Assembly (NCBI RefSeq): GCF_017571525.1
Contig: NZ_JAGETY010000002.1
Location: 62,001-126,000 of the forward strand
Direction of reading: 5' to 3'
DNA: 64,000 nt
Source: Hymenobacter sp. BT559
GTDB lineage: Bacteria > Bacteroidota > Bacteroidia > Cytophagales > Hymenobacteraceae
Shown here piece by piece: positions 33,997 through 41,801 of this stretch. The position numbers and the translations under genes are program-made. The notes beneath the pieces were generated by a model, which saw only the letters and a program-made list of their open reading frames with translations, ran no database searches and was not told the DNA's origin. Each line of letters begins with the position of its first letter. Position 1 is the stretch's first letter.

Positions 33997-35034
33997 CTAG
34001 TTGCTGCGAATCATATCCGCCACGGCCCTGGCCCACTGCGGCTCCGAGTTGAGCGAAGGCACTAGCTGCCAGTGTGCTCCGCCATTCTCTTCGAATAGCT
34101 CCTTGAACTCCATGCCGACCTCCACGGTGGTTTCGAGGCAGTCGGCCACGAAAGCGGGCGAAAAGGCCAGCACGTTTTTAATGCCTTTGGCCGGGAAGTC
34201 TTTAATAACCTCGTCGGTGTAGGGCTGCAGCCAGGGGTCGCGCAGGCGGCTTTGCAGGCGGCTCTGGAACGTCACGGTGTACTGGTCGTCGCGCAGGCCT
34301 AGCCCGGCCGCCAGTAGGCGGGAGGTGGCAAAGCACTGTGCGCGGTAGCAGTAGCGATTGTTCTTATTATAGGTATTGCAGCACTTGCCGAGCTGGCAGT
34401 ACCCCTTAAAGCTGCCCTTAAGCACGTGCCGCTCCGGAATGCCGTGGTAGCTGAAGACGATGTGGTCGTAGTCGTGCTTGGCCATCTCGGCTTTGCCCCT
34501 GGCCACGAAGCTGGCAATGAAGCCCGGGTCGTCGGCAAAGGTGCTGATGAAGTTGATGGTAGGCACTATCCACCAGTCTTTTACAATATCCATCACCTTC
34601 TCCTGCACCGAGCCGGTGCTGGCCGCCGCATACTGCGGAAACAGCGGCAACACGATAATGCGGTCCACAGCGGCGTCGCGTAGCTCTTCGAGCGCGCTCT
34701 CAATGCTGGGTTTCTGGTAGCGCATGCCGAAAGCCACCACGTACTCATCGCCCAGTTGCTGCTGCACCAGCGCCTTCAAATCGAGCCCGTGAAAAAGCAG
34801 CGGCGAGCCGCGCTCAGCATCCCAGAGCTGCTGGTAGATTTTGGCCGACTTGGGCGCTCGCAGTGGCACCACTAGCCCCTGAAAAAGCGGGTAGCGCACG
34901 GCAGCCGGCATGTCGATAACCCGGCCATCGGTCAGAAACTCGTTGAGGTAGCGGCGCACATCACCGGTTTGCGGTGAGTCGGGCGTGCCGAGGTTTACTA
35001 AGAGGACGCCAATGCGGCGGGCGGGGGTAGGCAT
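33997..35034 (-). CDS. hemH: Ferrochelatase
   Basis: 345 residues. It begins IGVLLVNLGTPDSP and has the catalytic His in VFSYHGIPERH. A Cys-rich insertion follows (YCQLGKCC, then RYCYRAQC), which may bind a [2Fe-2S] cluster as in some bacterial ferrochelatases. The metal-side Glu is in FVADCLETTVE. It inserts iron into protoporphyrin IX in the last step of haem synthesis. It converges with the PRC-barrel gene, three bases apart, and is divergent from era. Confidence 0.95.
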   Translation of the reverse strand: MPTPARRIGVLLVNLGTPDSPQTGDVRRYLNEFLTDGRVIDMPAAVRYPLFQGLVVPLRAPKSAKIYQQLWDAERGSPLLFHGLDLKALVQQQLGDEYVVAFGMRYQKPSIESALEELRDAAVDRIIVLPLFPQYAAASTGSVQEKVMDIVKDWWIVPTINFISTFADDPGFIASFVARGKAEMAKHDYDHIVFSYHGIPERHVLKGSFKGYCQLGKCCNTYNKNNRYCYRAQCFATSRLLAAGLGLRDDQYTVTFQSRLQSRLRDPWLQPYTDEVIKDFPAKGIKNVLAFSPAFVADCLETTVEVGMEFKELFEENGGAHWQLVPSLNSEPQWARAVADMIRSN

Positions 35035-35042
35035 TTTTTATA

Positions 35043-35202
35043 CGGATTACTGGTTAGTGGTTAAGGACTAATGCTTAGGTAAGCACCTCGGTGGCCGCTA
35101 GCCATCTGCTTTACGTTGATTGCACCTTTAACCAAAAAGACCGGGCTTAGGCTTCGATTAGGTTGCAAAAATCGGCAATCATTACGCATTAACCAGTAAT
35201 CC
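35043..35202. repeat. Imperfect inverted repeat in the hemH-era spacer
   Basis: GGATTACTGGTTA near 35043-35055 is complementary to TAACCAGTAATCC at 35190-35202 (13 bp). The left arm has further AT-rich words (GTGGTTAAGGACTAATGC) and the right arm has GCATTAACC, as if part had been deleted. It resembles the AT-rich repeats at 36149 and 40350. Confidence 0.6.
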
Positions 35203-35215
35203 TTGATATCTGCCG

Positions 35216-35223
35216 TACCTTTG
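35216..35223 (+). promoter_or_regulatory. -7 promoter element of era
   Basis: TACCTTTG is an exact match to TAnnTTTG. No TTTG is seen at the expected -33 distance. The GTG start of era is 28 nt downstream. Confidence 0.55.
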
Positions 35224-35251
35224 CGGCCTCATTTTCAAAACCCTACCTCGC

Positions 35252-36148
35252 GTGAACCCCGAACCCAAGCCTCACCGCGCCGGCTTCGTCAGCATCATCG
35301 GCAAGCCCAACGTGGGCAAGTCGACCCTGATGAACGCGCTCGTGGGCGAGCGCCTGAGCATCGTCACAAGCAAGGCCCAGACCACGCGCCATCGCATTCT
35401 GGGCATCCTCAATGGCGATGATTTTCAGCTAGTTTACTCTGATACCCCGGGTATCATTCAGCCCAAGTATGAGCTGCACAATGCCATGATGGCCTTCGTG
35501 TACTCGTCCTTGGAAGATGCCGACGTGATTCTCTTCGTTACGGACATCTACGAAAAGCACGACGAAGAACCCGTAGTTGAGCGCCTGCGTAAGACCGAAG
35601 ATACGCCTATCATTGTCTTGGTCAATAAGATAGACCAGGCCGAGCAAGCCGACGTGGAGGCCAAGCTGGCTTACTGGAAGGAGCACTTGCCCAACGCTAC
35701 CGAGATTTTACCTATTTCGGCGCTCAACGCCTTCGGCACCGAGCGGGTGCTGCAGTTGGTGCTCGAAATGCTGCCCATTCACCCACCGTACTACCCGAAG
35801 GATGAGCTAACAGACAAACCCGAACGCTTTTTTGCCGCCGAAATGGTGCGCGAAAAAATATTCAAGCTCTACAAGAAAGAAGTCCCCTACTCGTGCGAAG
35901 TCACGATTGAGGAGTTTAAGGAAGACGACGATATTATCCGCATTCGTGGAGTTATCTACGTCGAGCGCAGCAGCCAGAAAGGCATCATCATCGGGGCCAA
36001 GGGCGAGGCACTTAAGAAAGTAGGCACCTGGGCCCGGGAGGAAATGGAGAAGTTTTTCCAGAAAAAAGTGTTCCTGGAACTCTTCGTAAAAGTGAACGAA
36101 AACTGGCGCACCGACAGCAAGGCCCTGAGCCGCTTCGGCTACCAATAG
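35252..36148 (+). CDS. era: GTPase Era
   Basis: 298 residues starting with GTG. The G1 loop is GKPNVGKST (17-25), G3 is DTPGI and G4 is NKID. The C-terminal KH domain contains GVIYVERSSQKGIIIGAKGE and ends WRTDSKALSRFGY. Era binds the 3' end of 16S rRNA and assists 30S assembly. The stop codon is followed immediately by an inverted repeat and then der, another ribosome-assembly GTPase; this pairing is common in Bacteroidota. Confidence 0.97.
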   Translation: MNPEPKPHRAGFVSIIGKPNVGKSTLMNALVGERLSIVTSKAQTTRHRILGILNGDDFQLVYSDTPGIIQPKYELHNAMMAFVYSSLEDADVILFVTDIYEKHDEEPVVERLRKTEDTPIIVLVNKIDQAEQADVEAKLAYWKEHLPNATEILPISALNAFGTERVLQLVLEMLPIHPPYYPKDELTDKPERFFAAEMVREKIFKLYKKEVPYSCEVTIEEFKEDDDIIRIRGVIYVERSSQKGIIIGAKGEALKKVGTWAREEMEKFFQKKVFLELFVKVNENWRTDSKALSRFGYQ

Positions 36149-36246
36149 TCATTTACCAGTTATCAATTAACATTTAACACCTCTTCAATCAATAGTACGC
36201 CGCAGGTCGAACGGCTGTTAAATGTTAATTGATAACTGGTAAATGA
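36149..36246. repeat. Perfect 31-bp inverted repeat between era and der
   Basis: Arms at 36149-36179 and 36216-36246 are exact complements, AT-rich (words TTACCAGTTATCAATTAACA and complement), with a 36-bp spacer. The left arm starts on the base after the era stop codon. The right arm ends 78 bp before der. Confidence 0.92.
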
Positions 36247-36324
36247 AATAATTCGACCATAATCCACTTAACTACTCCGGGTACTGCCGCGCCATTGGTC
36301 GGGCCGGCGGCTGGAGCCAACTAC

Positions 36325-37644
36325 ATGAATACCATTGCAATAGTGGGCCGCCCCAACGTGGGCAAATCCACCCTGTTCAACCGCCTGGTGGGCCGCCGCC
36401 AAGCCATTATGGACAACCAAAGCGGGGTGACCCGTGACCGCCACTATGGCCACGGCGACTGGACCGGCCACAACTTCACGGTGATTGACACCGGCGGCTA
36501 CGTGCACAACTCGGACGATATTTTCGAGAGCGAAATCAACCGCCAGGTAAAGCTGGCCATTGATGAGGCCGACGTTATCCTGTTCATGGTAGATGCAGAA
36601 GCTGGCCTGCATGGGCTGGACGAAGAATTTGCCCAGGTATTGCGCCGCTACGTAGCTAAAAAACCTATCTATTTAGTTGCAAATAAGGCTGATACAAACC
36701 TGCGTGCGCACGGCTCGGGCGAGTTTTACGCGCTAGGCCTTGGTGAGACAGAAGTTTTCGCTATCTCGTCGCAAAACGGCTCGGGCACTGGCGAATTGCT
36801 CGATGCCATCGTGAGCCACTTCGAGGAAGTAGGCGAAGAAGAACCCGACTCGGAGCTGCCGCGCATTGCCATCATCGGCCGTCCCAACGTGGGTAAGTCG
36901 TCGTTTGTCAATCTGTTGCTAGGCGAAGAGCGCAGCATCGTTACCGACCAGGCCGGCACTACCCGCGATGCCATCGAGGCCAAGTACAGCGCCTTCGGCC
37001 ACGAGTTTATGCTAGTTGATACGGCGGGCCTGCGCCGCAAGGCGCGCGTGAACGAGGACGTGGAGTTCTATTCCAACATGCGCTCGCTGCGCGCCATGGA
37101 GGCCGCCGATGTGTGCGTGGTGCTACTCGATGCGAGCCGCGGCATTGAGGCCCAGGATGTGGCCATCATTGCCCTAGCCGACAAAAACCGCAAAGGCATC
37201 GTTATCTTGGTGAATAAGTGGGACTTAATTGAGGGTAAGGAAACCAACACCGCTCGCGATTTTGAAGCCAAGATTAAGGAAAAGATTGCGCCGATTGCTT
37301 ACCCACCCGTTGTGTTTATCTCGGTGCTGAACAAGCAGCGTGTGCACAAGGCCCTGGAAGTAATTATGGAAGTGTACGGCAACAAGCGCCGCAAAATTCC
37401 GACTTCGCAGCTCAACGACGTGATGCTGAAGGAGATTGAGAAGTACCCACCGCCTATTCAGAAGGGCAAAATGGTACGCATTAAGTATGCCACGCAGCTG
37501 CCCACGCACAACCCGGTGTTTGCGTTCTTCTGCAACCTGCCCCAGTACATCCCCGACTCCTACGCCCGCTACCTCGAAAATCGCCTGCGCGAGCATTTCG
37601 ACTTCACGGGCGTACCGATTGGGCTGGCCTTTCGGAAAAAATAA
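36325..37644 (+). CDS. der: GTPase Der (EngA)
   Basis: 439 residues from the ATG of MNTIAIVGRPNVGKST; an in-frame TTG ten codons earlier is rejected because Der proteins begin at this strand. There are two tandem GTPase domains (G1 at residues 8-15; the second begins IIGRPNVGKSS near 195), each with DTxG and NKxD motifs, and a C-terminal KH-like domain (KMVRIKYATQLPTHNPVFAF). It acts in 50S subunit assembly. Confidence 0.97.
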   Translation: MNTIAIVGRPNVGKSTLFNRLVGRRQAIMDNQSGVTRDRHYGHGDWTGHNFTVIDTGGYVHNSDDIFESEINRQVKLAIDEADVILFMVDAEAGLHGLDEEFAQVLRRYVAKKPIYLVANKADTNLRAHGSGEFYALGLGETEVFAISSQNGSGTGELLDAIVSHFEEVGEEEPDSELPRIAIIGRPNVGKSSFVNLLLGEERSIVTDQAGTTRDAIEAKYSAFGHEFMLVDTAGLRRKARVNEDVEFYSNMRSLRAMEAADVCVVLLDASRGIEAQDVAIIALADKNRKGIVILVNKWDLIEGKETNTARDFEAKIKEKIAPIAYPPVVFISVLNKQRVHKALEVIMEVYGNKRRKIPTSQLNDVMLKEIEKYPPPIQKGKMVRIKYATQLPTHNPVFAFFCNLPQYIPDSYARYLENRLREHFDFTGVPIGLAFRKK

Positions 37645-37726
37645 ATTTTTGGTGAATTTTGGGTTACCTCCTCCGTAGCGTGGCATTAAGGCTGGAAACT
37701 ATCTACCTCTCTTTCCAACCATCACC

Positions 37727-37948
37727 ATGAAAAAAGTACTCTTCCTCGCCGTAGCTGCTATGTCGCTTTCGCTCGCTTCGTGCGACAGCAAGAAAGAAGA
37801 TGCTGCTGAGGCTCAAGGCACTGCCGTTAAAGAAGCCGGCGAAGCGAAAGCTGACGCGCTGGAGAACAAGGCTGACGCCGTTCGTGACTCAGCCGACAAG
37901 AAAGGCGAAGCTATCGGCGACGCTGCTGACGCAAAAGACCCCAAGTAA
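37727..37948 (+). CDS. Small charged lipoprotein
   Basis: 73 residues. A lipoprotein signal ends SLASC at residue 19. The mature part is a single Ala/Lys/Glu/Asp-rich helix with near repeats (KEAGEAKADALENKADAVRD, then SADKKGEAIGDAADAK), reminiscent of Lpp-like or stress-related helical proteins. It has its own terminator 44 bp downstream. Function unknown. Confidence 0.8.
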   Translation: MKKVLFLAVAAMSLSLASCDSKKEDAAEAQGTAVKEAGEAKADALENKADAVRDSADKKGEAIGDAADAKDPK

Positions 37949-37991
37949 TTCGTTGGCTTTGCTGCCGGCCTTACCAAGCAGCCAAGCTTTT

Positions 37992-38024
37992 AAAAACGCT
38001 ATCCCGTCAGGATAGCGTTTTTTT
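37992..38024 (+). terminator. Terminator after the small lipoprotein
   Basis: AAAAACGCTATCC pairs with GGATAGCGTTTTT around CGTCA, ending in seven T. Confidence 0.88.
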
Positions 38025-38159
38025 ATTATTATTTTTTACGGCTGGCAAAGCCCCTGCTATTGCGCCAGCGCCCGTAATGCGGGGTCCCTGGCCACTGCAA
38101 GCTGACTTTATAGCAAAAAATGGCGACTGATTTAAACTTTTTTAATCACTAACCGTCTA

Positions 38160-38187
38160 TTGGTCGGAAAATTGCACCTTATCTTTC
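38160..38187 (+). promoter_or_regulatory. Promoter of the small exported protein
   Basis: TTGG at 38160, 17 nt after the TTG, then TATCTTTC at 38180-38187; one mismatch to TAnnTTTG. The start codon is 20 nt downstream. Confidence 0.5.
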
Positions 38188-38206
38188 CGCACACATCTTG
38201 AAAAAC

Positions 38207-38506
38207 ATGAAAACCTTACTTTTTGCCGCACTGCTAGGCAGTGTTTCGGCCGTAGAGGCTGCCCCCTCCACCGCTGTAGTTGCTCCTGCTACTATTAGCC
38301 AAACGACGCCCGCTGCGGGCCAGGCTCCAAGCGCCAAAGAAATGAAGCGCATCCGCAAGCAGCGCAAGCAAAACGGCCCCGAGGTGTATAAAGGCACCGT
38401 GGCTGAGCAGCGCCGCATTGTAACCGACGCTCCTGGCGCCGAGAAGGATGACGACAACACCAGCGACACGCCAAAGAAAGACCGCAAAATGAAGAAGAAT
38501 AAGTAA
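38207..38506 (+). CDS. Small exported basic protein
   Basis: 99 residues from the ATG of MKTLLFAAL; a TTG three codons earlier is in frame. The signal peptide is cut near AVEA/APS (about residue 19). The mature protein has an Ala/Thr/Pro region, a basic helix (KEMKRIRKQRKQNG) and a charged C terminus ending in Lys repeats. No family is recognised. It has its own promoter and terminator. Confidence 0.7.
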   Translation: MKTLLFAALLGSVSAVEAAPSTAVVAPATISQTTPAAGQAPSAKEMKRIRKQRKQNGPEVYKGTVAEQRRIVTDAPGAEKDDDNTSDTPKKDRKMKKNK

Positions 38507-38522
38507 CTCAGTTACTTATTCA

Positions 38523-38561
38523 CAAAAAAGCCCCGCCAGCACTAGTGCTGGCGGGGCTTTT
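38523..38561. terminator. Bidirectional terminator, loopless palindrome
   Basis: GCCCCGCCAGCACT followed directly by its exact complement forms a 28-bp perfect palindrome, flanked by A6 and T4. It lies between convergent genes. Confidence 0.88.
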
Positions 38562-38575
38562 GCGTAGACTGCCGG

Positions 38576-39142
38576 CTAGCCCAGGCGGCGCTGCAGCAAG
38601 CCGGTTACTGTTTCAACCAAGCGGCGCGGCTCGTAAGTGCGCCACGGCAGGTCGTCGAGTTCGCCGCCAAAGTTGATGTAATGGTCGAGATTATACTGGC
38701 TCATTTCGCGGCGCACGTGCTCCTGAAAGTTGACGCCCGCAATCCAGCCGTCCTCGACTTCCTCAAACCACTCTTCGTAGTAGCTGTCATCGGAGCCGTG
38801 AAAGTTGAACACGTTTTCACCAATTAGGATAAAGCGCTTAATGCCCTCGTGCAGCAGCACATCGAGGATATTGCGCTTCAGAGTCATGATGTCGTTTTCG
38901 ATGGCGTCGTTCCACTCGCCAATAAACTCCAGCACGGCCGCCCCTTCATCGTAGTCGGCCCACAGAATTTTAAAGAACAGTGTATCTGATTCCAGGCTGT
39001 CCCACTGCGGATGAATGTAGTAGCCGTAGATAGTATTGCTGAACGTATCGAGGCTATACTCGGCCCCGTAGAGCGGCGAGCGCTCGTCCTCCGTAGCGGA
39101 GTATTGCTCAATCCAGTTGTAATAGGGCTCGATGGTATGCAT
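38576..39142 (-). CDS. Conserved Bacteroidota protein of unknown function
   Basis: 188 residues from the ATG of MHTIEPYYNW (39142). It is soluble, strongly acidic and aromatic-rich: YGYYIHPQWDSLESDTLF, VLEFIGEWNDAIENDIM, RFILIGENVFNFHGSDDSYY, YINFGGELDDLPWRTYEP. I recall similar proteins from many Bacteroidota as uncharacterised, with these same Trp, Tyr and His positions conserved. There is no signal peptide. The dense invariant Asp, Glu, His and Tyr set suggests an enzyme or metal site. An in-frame ATG 12 codons earlier is rejected. Confidence 0.75.
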   Translation of the reverse strand: MHTIEPYYNWIEQYSATEDERSPLYGAEYSLDTFSNTIYGYYIHPQWDSLESDTLFFKILWADYDEGAAVLEFIGEWNDAIENDIMTLKRNILDVLLHEGIKRFILIGENVFNFHGSDDSYYEEWFEEVEDGWIAGVNFQEHVRREMSQYNLDHYINFGGELDDLPWRTYEPRRLVETVTGLLQRRLG

Positions 39143-39276
39143 GGCGGCAAGGCTGGCTAGGGCCGGCCCACTTGCCAAAACGCCGCCTGGCCCGAATCGT
39201 TCGGGCAGGCGACACTATGGAAAGGCTACCGCCTGATTGTCAGTTGCAAATTCTGCGACTGTACAACCAGCGCTAG

Positions 39277-40074
39277 CTACTGCCGGGCGGCTAGCGCAGC
39301 GCGCACCGAGCCGTGCTGGCGCAGCAGGTCGGCGGCTTCGGGCTGGGCAATGCCGAGTTCGTCCATAAGCATGCGCTGGCCGCGCTCCACGAGCTTGTCG
39401 TTGCTGAGCTGCATATCGACCATCTTGTTGCCTTTCACCCGGCCTAGCCGGATAAAGGTGGCCGTAGTCAGCATATTGAGCACCAGCTTTTGAGCGGTGC
39501 CGGCCTTGAGGCGCGTGCTACCCGTGATAAACTCGGGGCCAGTAACGACCTCTACCGGAAACTCGCAGGCGGCGGCTACGGCCGAGCCGGCGTTGCACAC
39601 CACGCAGCCGGTGGCTAGCCCGGCCGCGCGCGCCGCTTGCAGCCCGCCTATCACGTAGGGCGTGCGGCCCGAGGCGGCAATGCCTACCAGCACGTCTTTC
39701 TCATTCGCCTTAAACTGCTGCAAGTCAACCCAGGCTTGCGCGGCATCGTCCTCAGCCCCTTCAACGGCTTTACGGATGGCGCCATCGCCACCGGCCATAA
39801 TGCCCACTACTAGCCCAGCCGGCACGCCAAAGGTGGGCGGGCACTCCGAGGCATCGACCACCCCTAGCCGCCCGCTGGTGCCGGCCCCGATGTAGAACAG
39901 CCGCCCCCCGGCCTCAAGCCGCGCCACGATGGCCTCGACCAGGGCTCCGACCTGCGGCAACACTTTTTGCACGGCCAGCGGCACGGTCTGGTCGAGTTGG
40001 TTCATGCCGGCGAGCAGGGCCGCCGTGGGTAGCGTTTCGAGGTCTTGAAAGGTGGAAGGCGTTTCGGTAGTCAC
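39277..40074 (-). CDS. murQ: N-acetylmuramic acid 6-phosphate etherase
   Basis: 265 residues with a SIS domain. Key segments are YIGAGTSGRLGVVDASECPP (catalytic Glu77), GDGAIRKAVEGAEDD, VGIAASGRTPYVIGGL and STRLKAGTAQKLVLNMLTT. It cleaves the lactyl ether of MurNAc-6-phosphate in peptidoglycan recycling. It is slightly short because the usual C-terminal extension is reduced. No MurNAc kinase or transporter gene is nearby. The cytochrome-b5-like gene upstream on the same strand may share its transcript (29-bp gap). Confidence 0.95.
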   Translation of the reverse strand: MTTETPSTFQDLETLPTAALLAGMNQLDQTVPLAVQKVLPQVGALVEAIVARLEAGGRLFYIGAGTSGRLGVVDASECPPTFGVPAGLVVGIMAGGDGAIRKAVEGAEDDAAQAWVDLQQFKANEKDVLVGIAASGRTPYVIGGLQAARAAGLATGCVVCNAGSAVAAACEFPVEVVTGPEFITGSTRLKAGTAQKLVLNMLTTATFIRLGRVKGNKMVDMQLSNDKLVERGQRMLMDELGIAQPEAADLLRQHGSVRAALAARQ

Positions 40075-40103
40075 GGGCGTCTGCTTAAGTAAATTAGGGA
40101 GGG

Positions 40104-40340
40104 CTAGCTTTTCAGCGTGCCGATAATCGGAAACTTATCGAATACGGTGGCCAGGTGCGGCGCGTCCTCATCAAGCTCGCGGGTGAGGTCTTGGCCGGCC
40201 CAGTGCTCGTAGTGGTTGCCGCGCTGCCAGAGGCGCGAGCGCGTCACGTCGTAAATATTGCCCTGGTAGGCCACCCAGATTTCATCGCGGTCCTGGCCAT
40301 TACGCAGGGCTAGCTGGCGGCGAGTATATTCGTTTAACAT
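40104..40340 (-). CDS. Cytochrome b5-like haem-binding domain protein
   Basis: 78 residues, a stand-alone cytochrome b5-like domain: LALRNGQDRDEIWVAYQGNI, then YDVTRSRLW and GNHYEHWAGQDLT with DAPHLATVFDKFPIIGTL. His43 or His46 and His62 are candidate axial ligands. There is no signal or anchor, so it is probably cytoplasmic. Such small domains may bind haem, steroids or act in electron transfer. Adjacent to murQ without an obvious functional link. Confidence 0.85.
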   Translation of the reverse strand: MLNEYTRRQLALRNGQDRDEIWVAYQGNIYDVTRSRLWQRGNHYEHWAGQDLTRELDEDAPHLATVFDKFPIIGTLKS

Positions 40341-40460
40341 GTATTAAGTAACATTTAACAATCCTTTATCCCCTCTTTTTCGTGCTTAGCTGCTTGAGCA
40401 TCACTCCTTCAGGTGCTTAGTGGTTTGTCAAATGATAAATGATAGCTGCTAAATGAAAAG
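40341..40460. repeat. AT-rich spacer with a weak inverted repeat
   Basis: CATTTAACA near 40350 and TTGTCAAATG near 40425, followed by AAATGATAGCTGCTAAATG, resemble the arms of the era-der repeat in a degraded form. No gene is seen. Confidence 0.35.
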
Positions 40461-41648
40461 CTAGCCTAGCAGGGCTTGCGTCCGAATCCAGCGCTGGGGC
40501 AGGTCGCCTTGGGCGGCGTGCAGGTAGTCCTGATGCGTGCAGGGCACAATGCGCTTAACGGCGTGGTCGGCGAGGCTTTCGACTTCCATCCACCATTTGT
40601 CGGTGTCGGCGCGGCGCGACTTATAGAATACCAGCTCGCTAGGGGCGCTGCCGCCGCTACCGGGCAGCACGAGCGTGTAAGTGAGAAAACGATAGGTCCC
40701 AAAGCCAGTTTCGGGCCGGCGGTGGTAGTAGCCTTCGATAAAGTACCAGAGCATGGTAGCCAGCGTGGCGGCGGCCAGCCCGTGGGGGTCGTGGTCGGGC
40801 CGGTAGCCATAGAACCCAACCGAGGTAAGCTGCTCATTATGACCAGCGTACCAGCATAACTGCGCCGCATCTTCGTTGCTGAGCCCGAAGGGGCTAGCCG
40901 GATAGTAGCCGGGCGCATCCTGCCAGCGAATAGCCGCGATATCGATGCTCAAAAAATTGGCTTGGCGCAGCACCGGCTCGGCCAGGCGGCGGTCGGCGCG
41001 CAGCTCGCCCACGCTCATGGTCTCAAAATGCAGCTTCTCGAAGGCCGCCAGCACATCGGGTGGCGTAAGATATTGCTGATGAGCCAGGTGAGCACAGCTG
41101 AACACGAAGTTGGGCGAGTGCATGAGCAGGCGGCGCAGGTGGCTGTCTTCGGGCGCGGCAAAGTAGCCGGGCATAGCCATATCGGGCCGCGAGTCGATAA
41201 CGGCGAAATTGATAGCCGGCACGGCTTCTTCGTGCTGCGGCTCGTAGGCCAGAAACTGGCCGTAGTCGAGGTCGTGGCCACCACCCAGCAGCAGCGGTAT
41301 AGTATTGGCTTCCAGCAAAGCAGCCACTATTTCGCGCAGGCGCTGGTAGGTATCTTCCAGGCTAAGGCCGGGGCGCAGGTTGCCGAGGTCGACGAGGCGC
41401 AGCGGGCCATTGCCACGCTGCAGCTGGTAGAAACGCTCGCGCACCCGGTTAGCGCCGTGCTGCCCGGCTGGGGGCGCGCCGGCCACCGTGCCGCGCCACT
41501 CGTCGAGGCCAATGAGGGCCAGGTCGGCCGAGCGCCAGTCCGGAAAGTCTTCGGCAAAGCGCGCCACGTAAGCCGCCACTGTAGTAGGCGCGGCGGTGGG
41601 GGCAGTCAGCTCGTCGGGCAGCGGGTCAAAAAAAAGGGCCAGGTTCAT
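40461..41648 (-). CDS. Arginase-fold protein with lost metal ligands
   Basis: 395 residues from the ATG of MNLALFFDPL (41648). The ureohydrolase fold is clear: LLLGGGHDLDYG (His125), NFAVIDSRPDM, FLSIDIAAIRWQDAPG, SVGFYGYRPDHDP. Canonical enzymes bind two Mn ions through His, Asp-x-His-x-Asp and Asp-x-Asp. Here the middle motif is Asp152, Arg154, Asp156 and the last is Asp236, Ala238, so one His and one Asp are replaced. It is often annotated as formimidoylglutamase or arginase in Bacteroidota. It may be a non-catalytic or altered member. It is divergent from the acyl-CoA ligase gene. A Trp-rich C-terminal extension follows the fold. Confidence 0.82.
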   Translation of the reverse strand: MNLALFFDPLPDELTAPTAAPTTVAAYVARFAEDFPDWRSADLALIGLDEWRGTVAGAPPAGQHGANRVRERFYQLQRGNGPLRLVDLGNLRPGLSLEDTYQRLREIVAALLEANTIPLLLGGGHDLDYGQFLAYEPQHEEAVPAINFAVIDSRPDMAMPGYFAAPEDSHLRRLLMHSPNFVFSCAHLAHQQYLTPPDVLAAFEKLHFETMSVGELRADRRLAEPVLRQANFLSIDIAAIRWQDAPGYYPASPFGLSNEDAAQLCWYAGHNEQLTSVGFYGYRPDHDPHGLAAATLATMLWYFIEGYYHRRPETGFGTYRFLTYTLVLPGSGGSAPSELVFYKSRRADTDKWWMEVESLADHAVKRIVPCTHQDYLHAAQGDLPQRWIRTQALLG

Positions 41649-41801
41649 GCAGCAAGCGCGGCGGGGCGCCGCCAAATTTACGGCCCGTCAGGCCCAGATT
41701 GGGTTTTTAGCCGCGCGCTTTGCGTTAGCTGAAGAGATTTCGTCGAAAATCCTGTTTCTTTAGTCCCTTATTCCCACGCCGACCGCACTTTGCCTCGCCT
41801 T

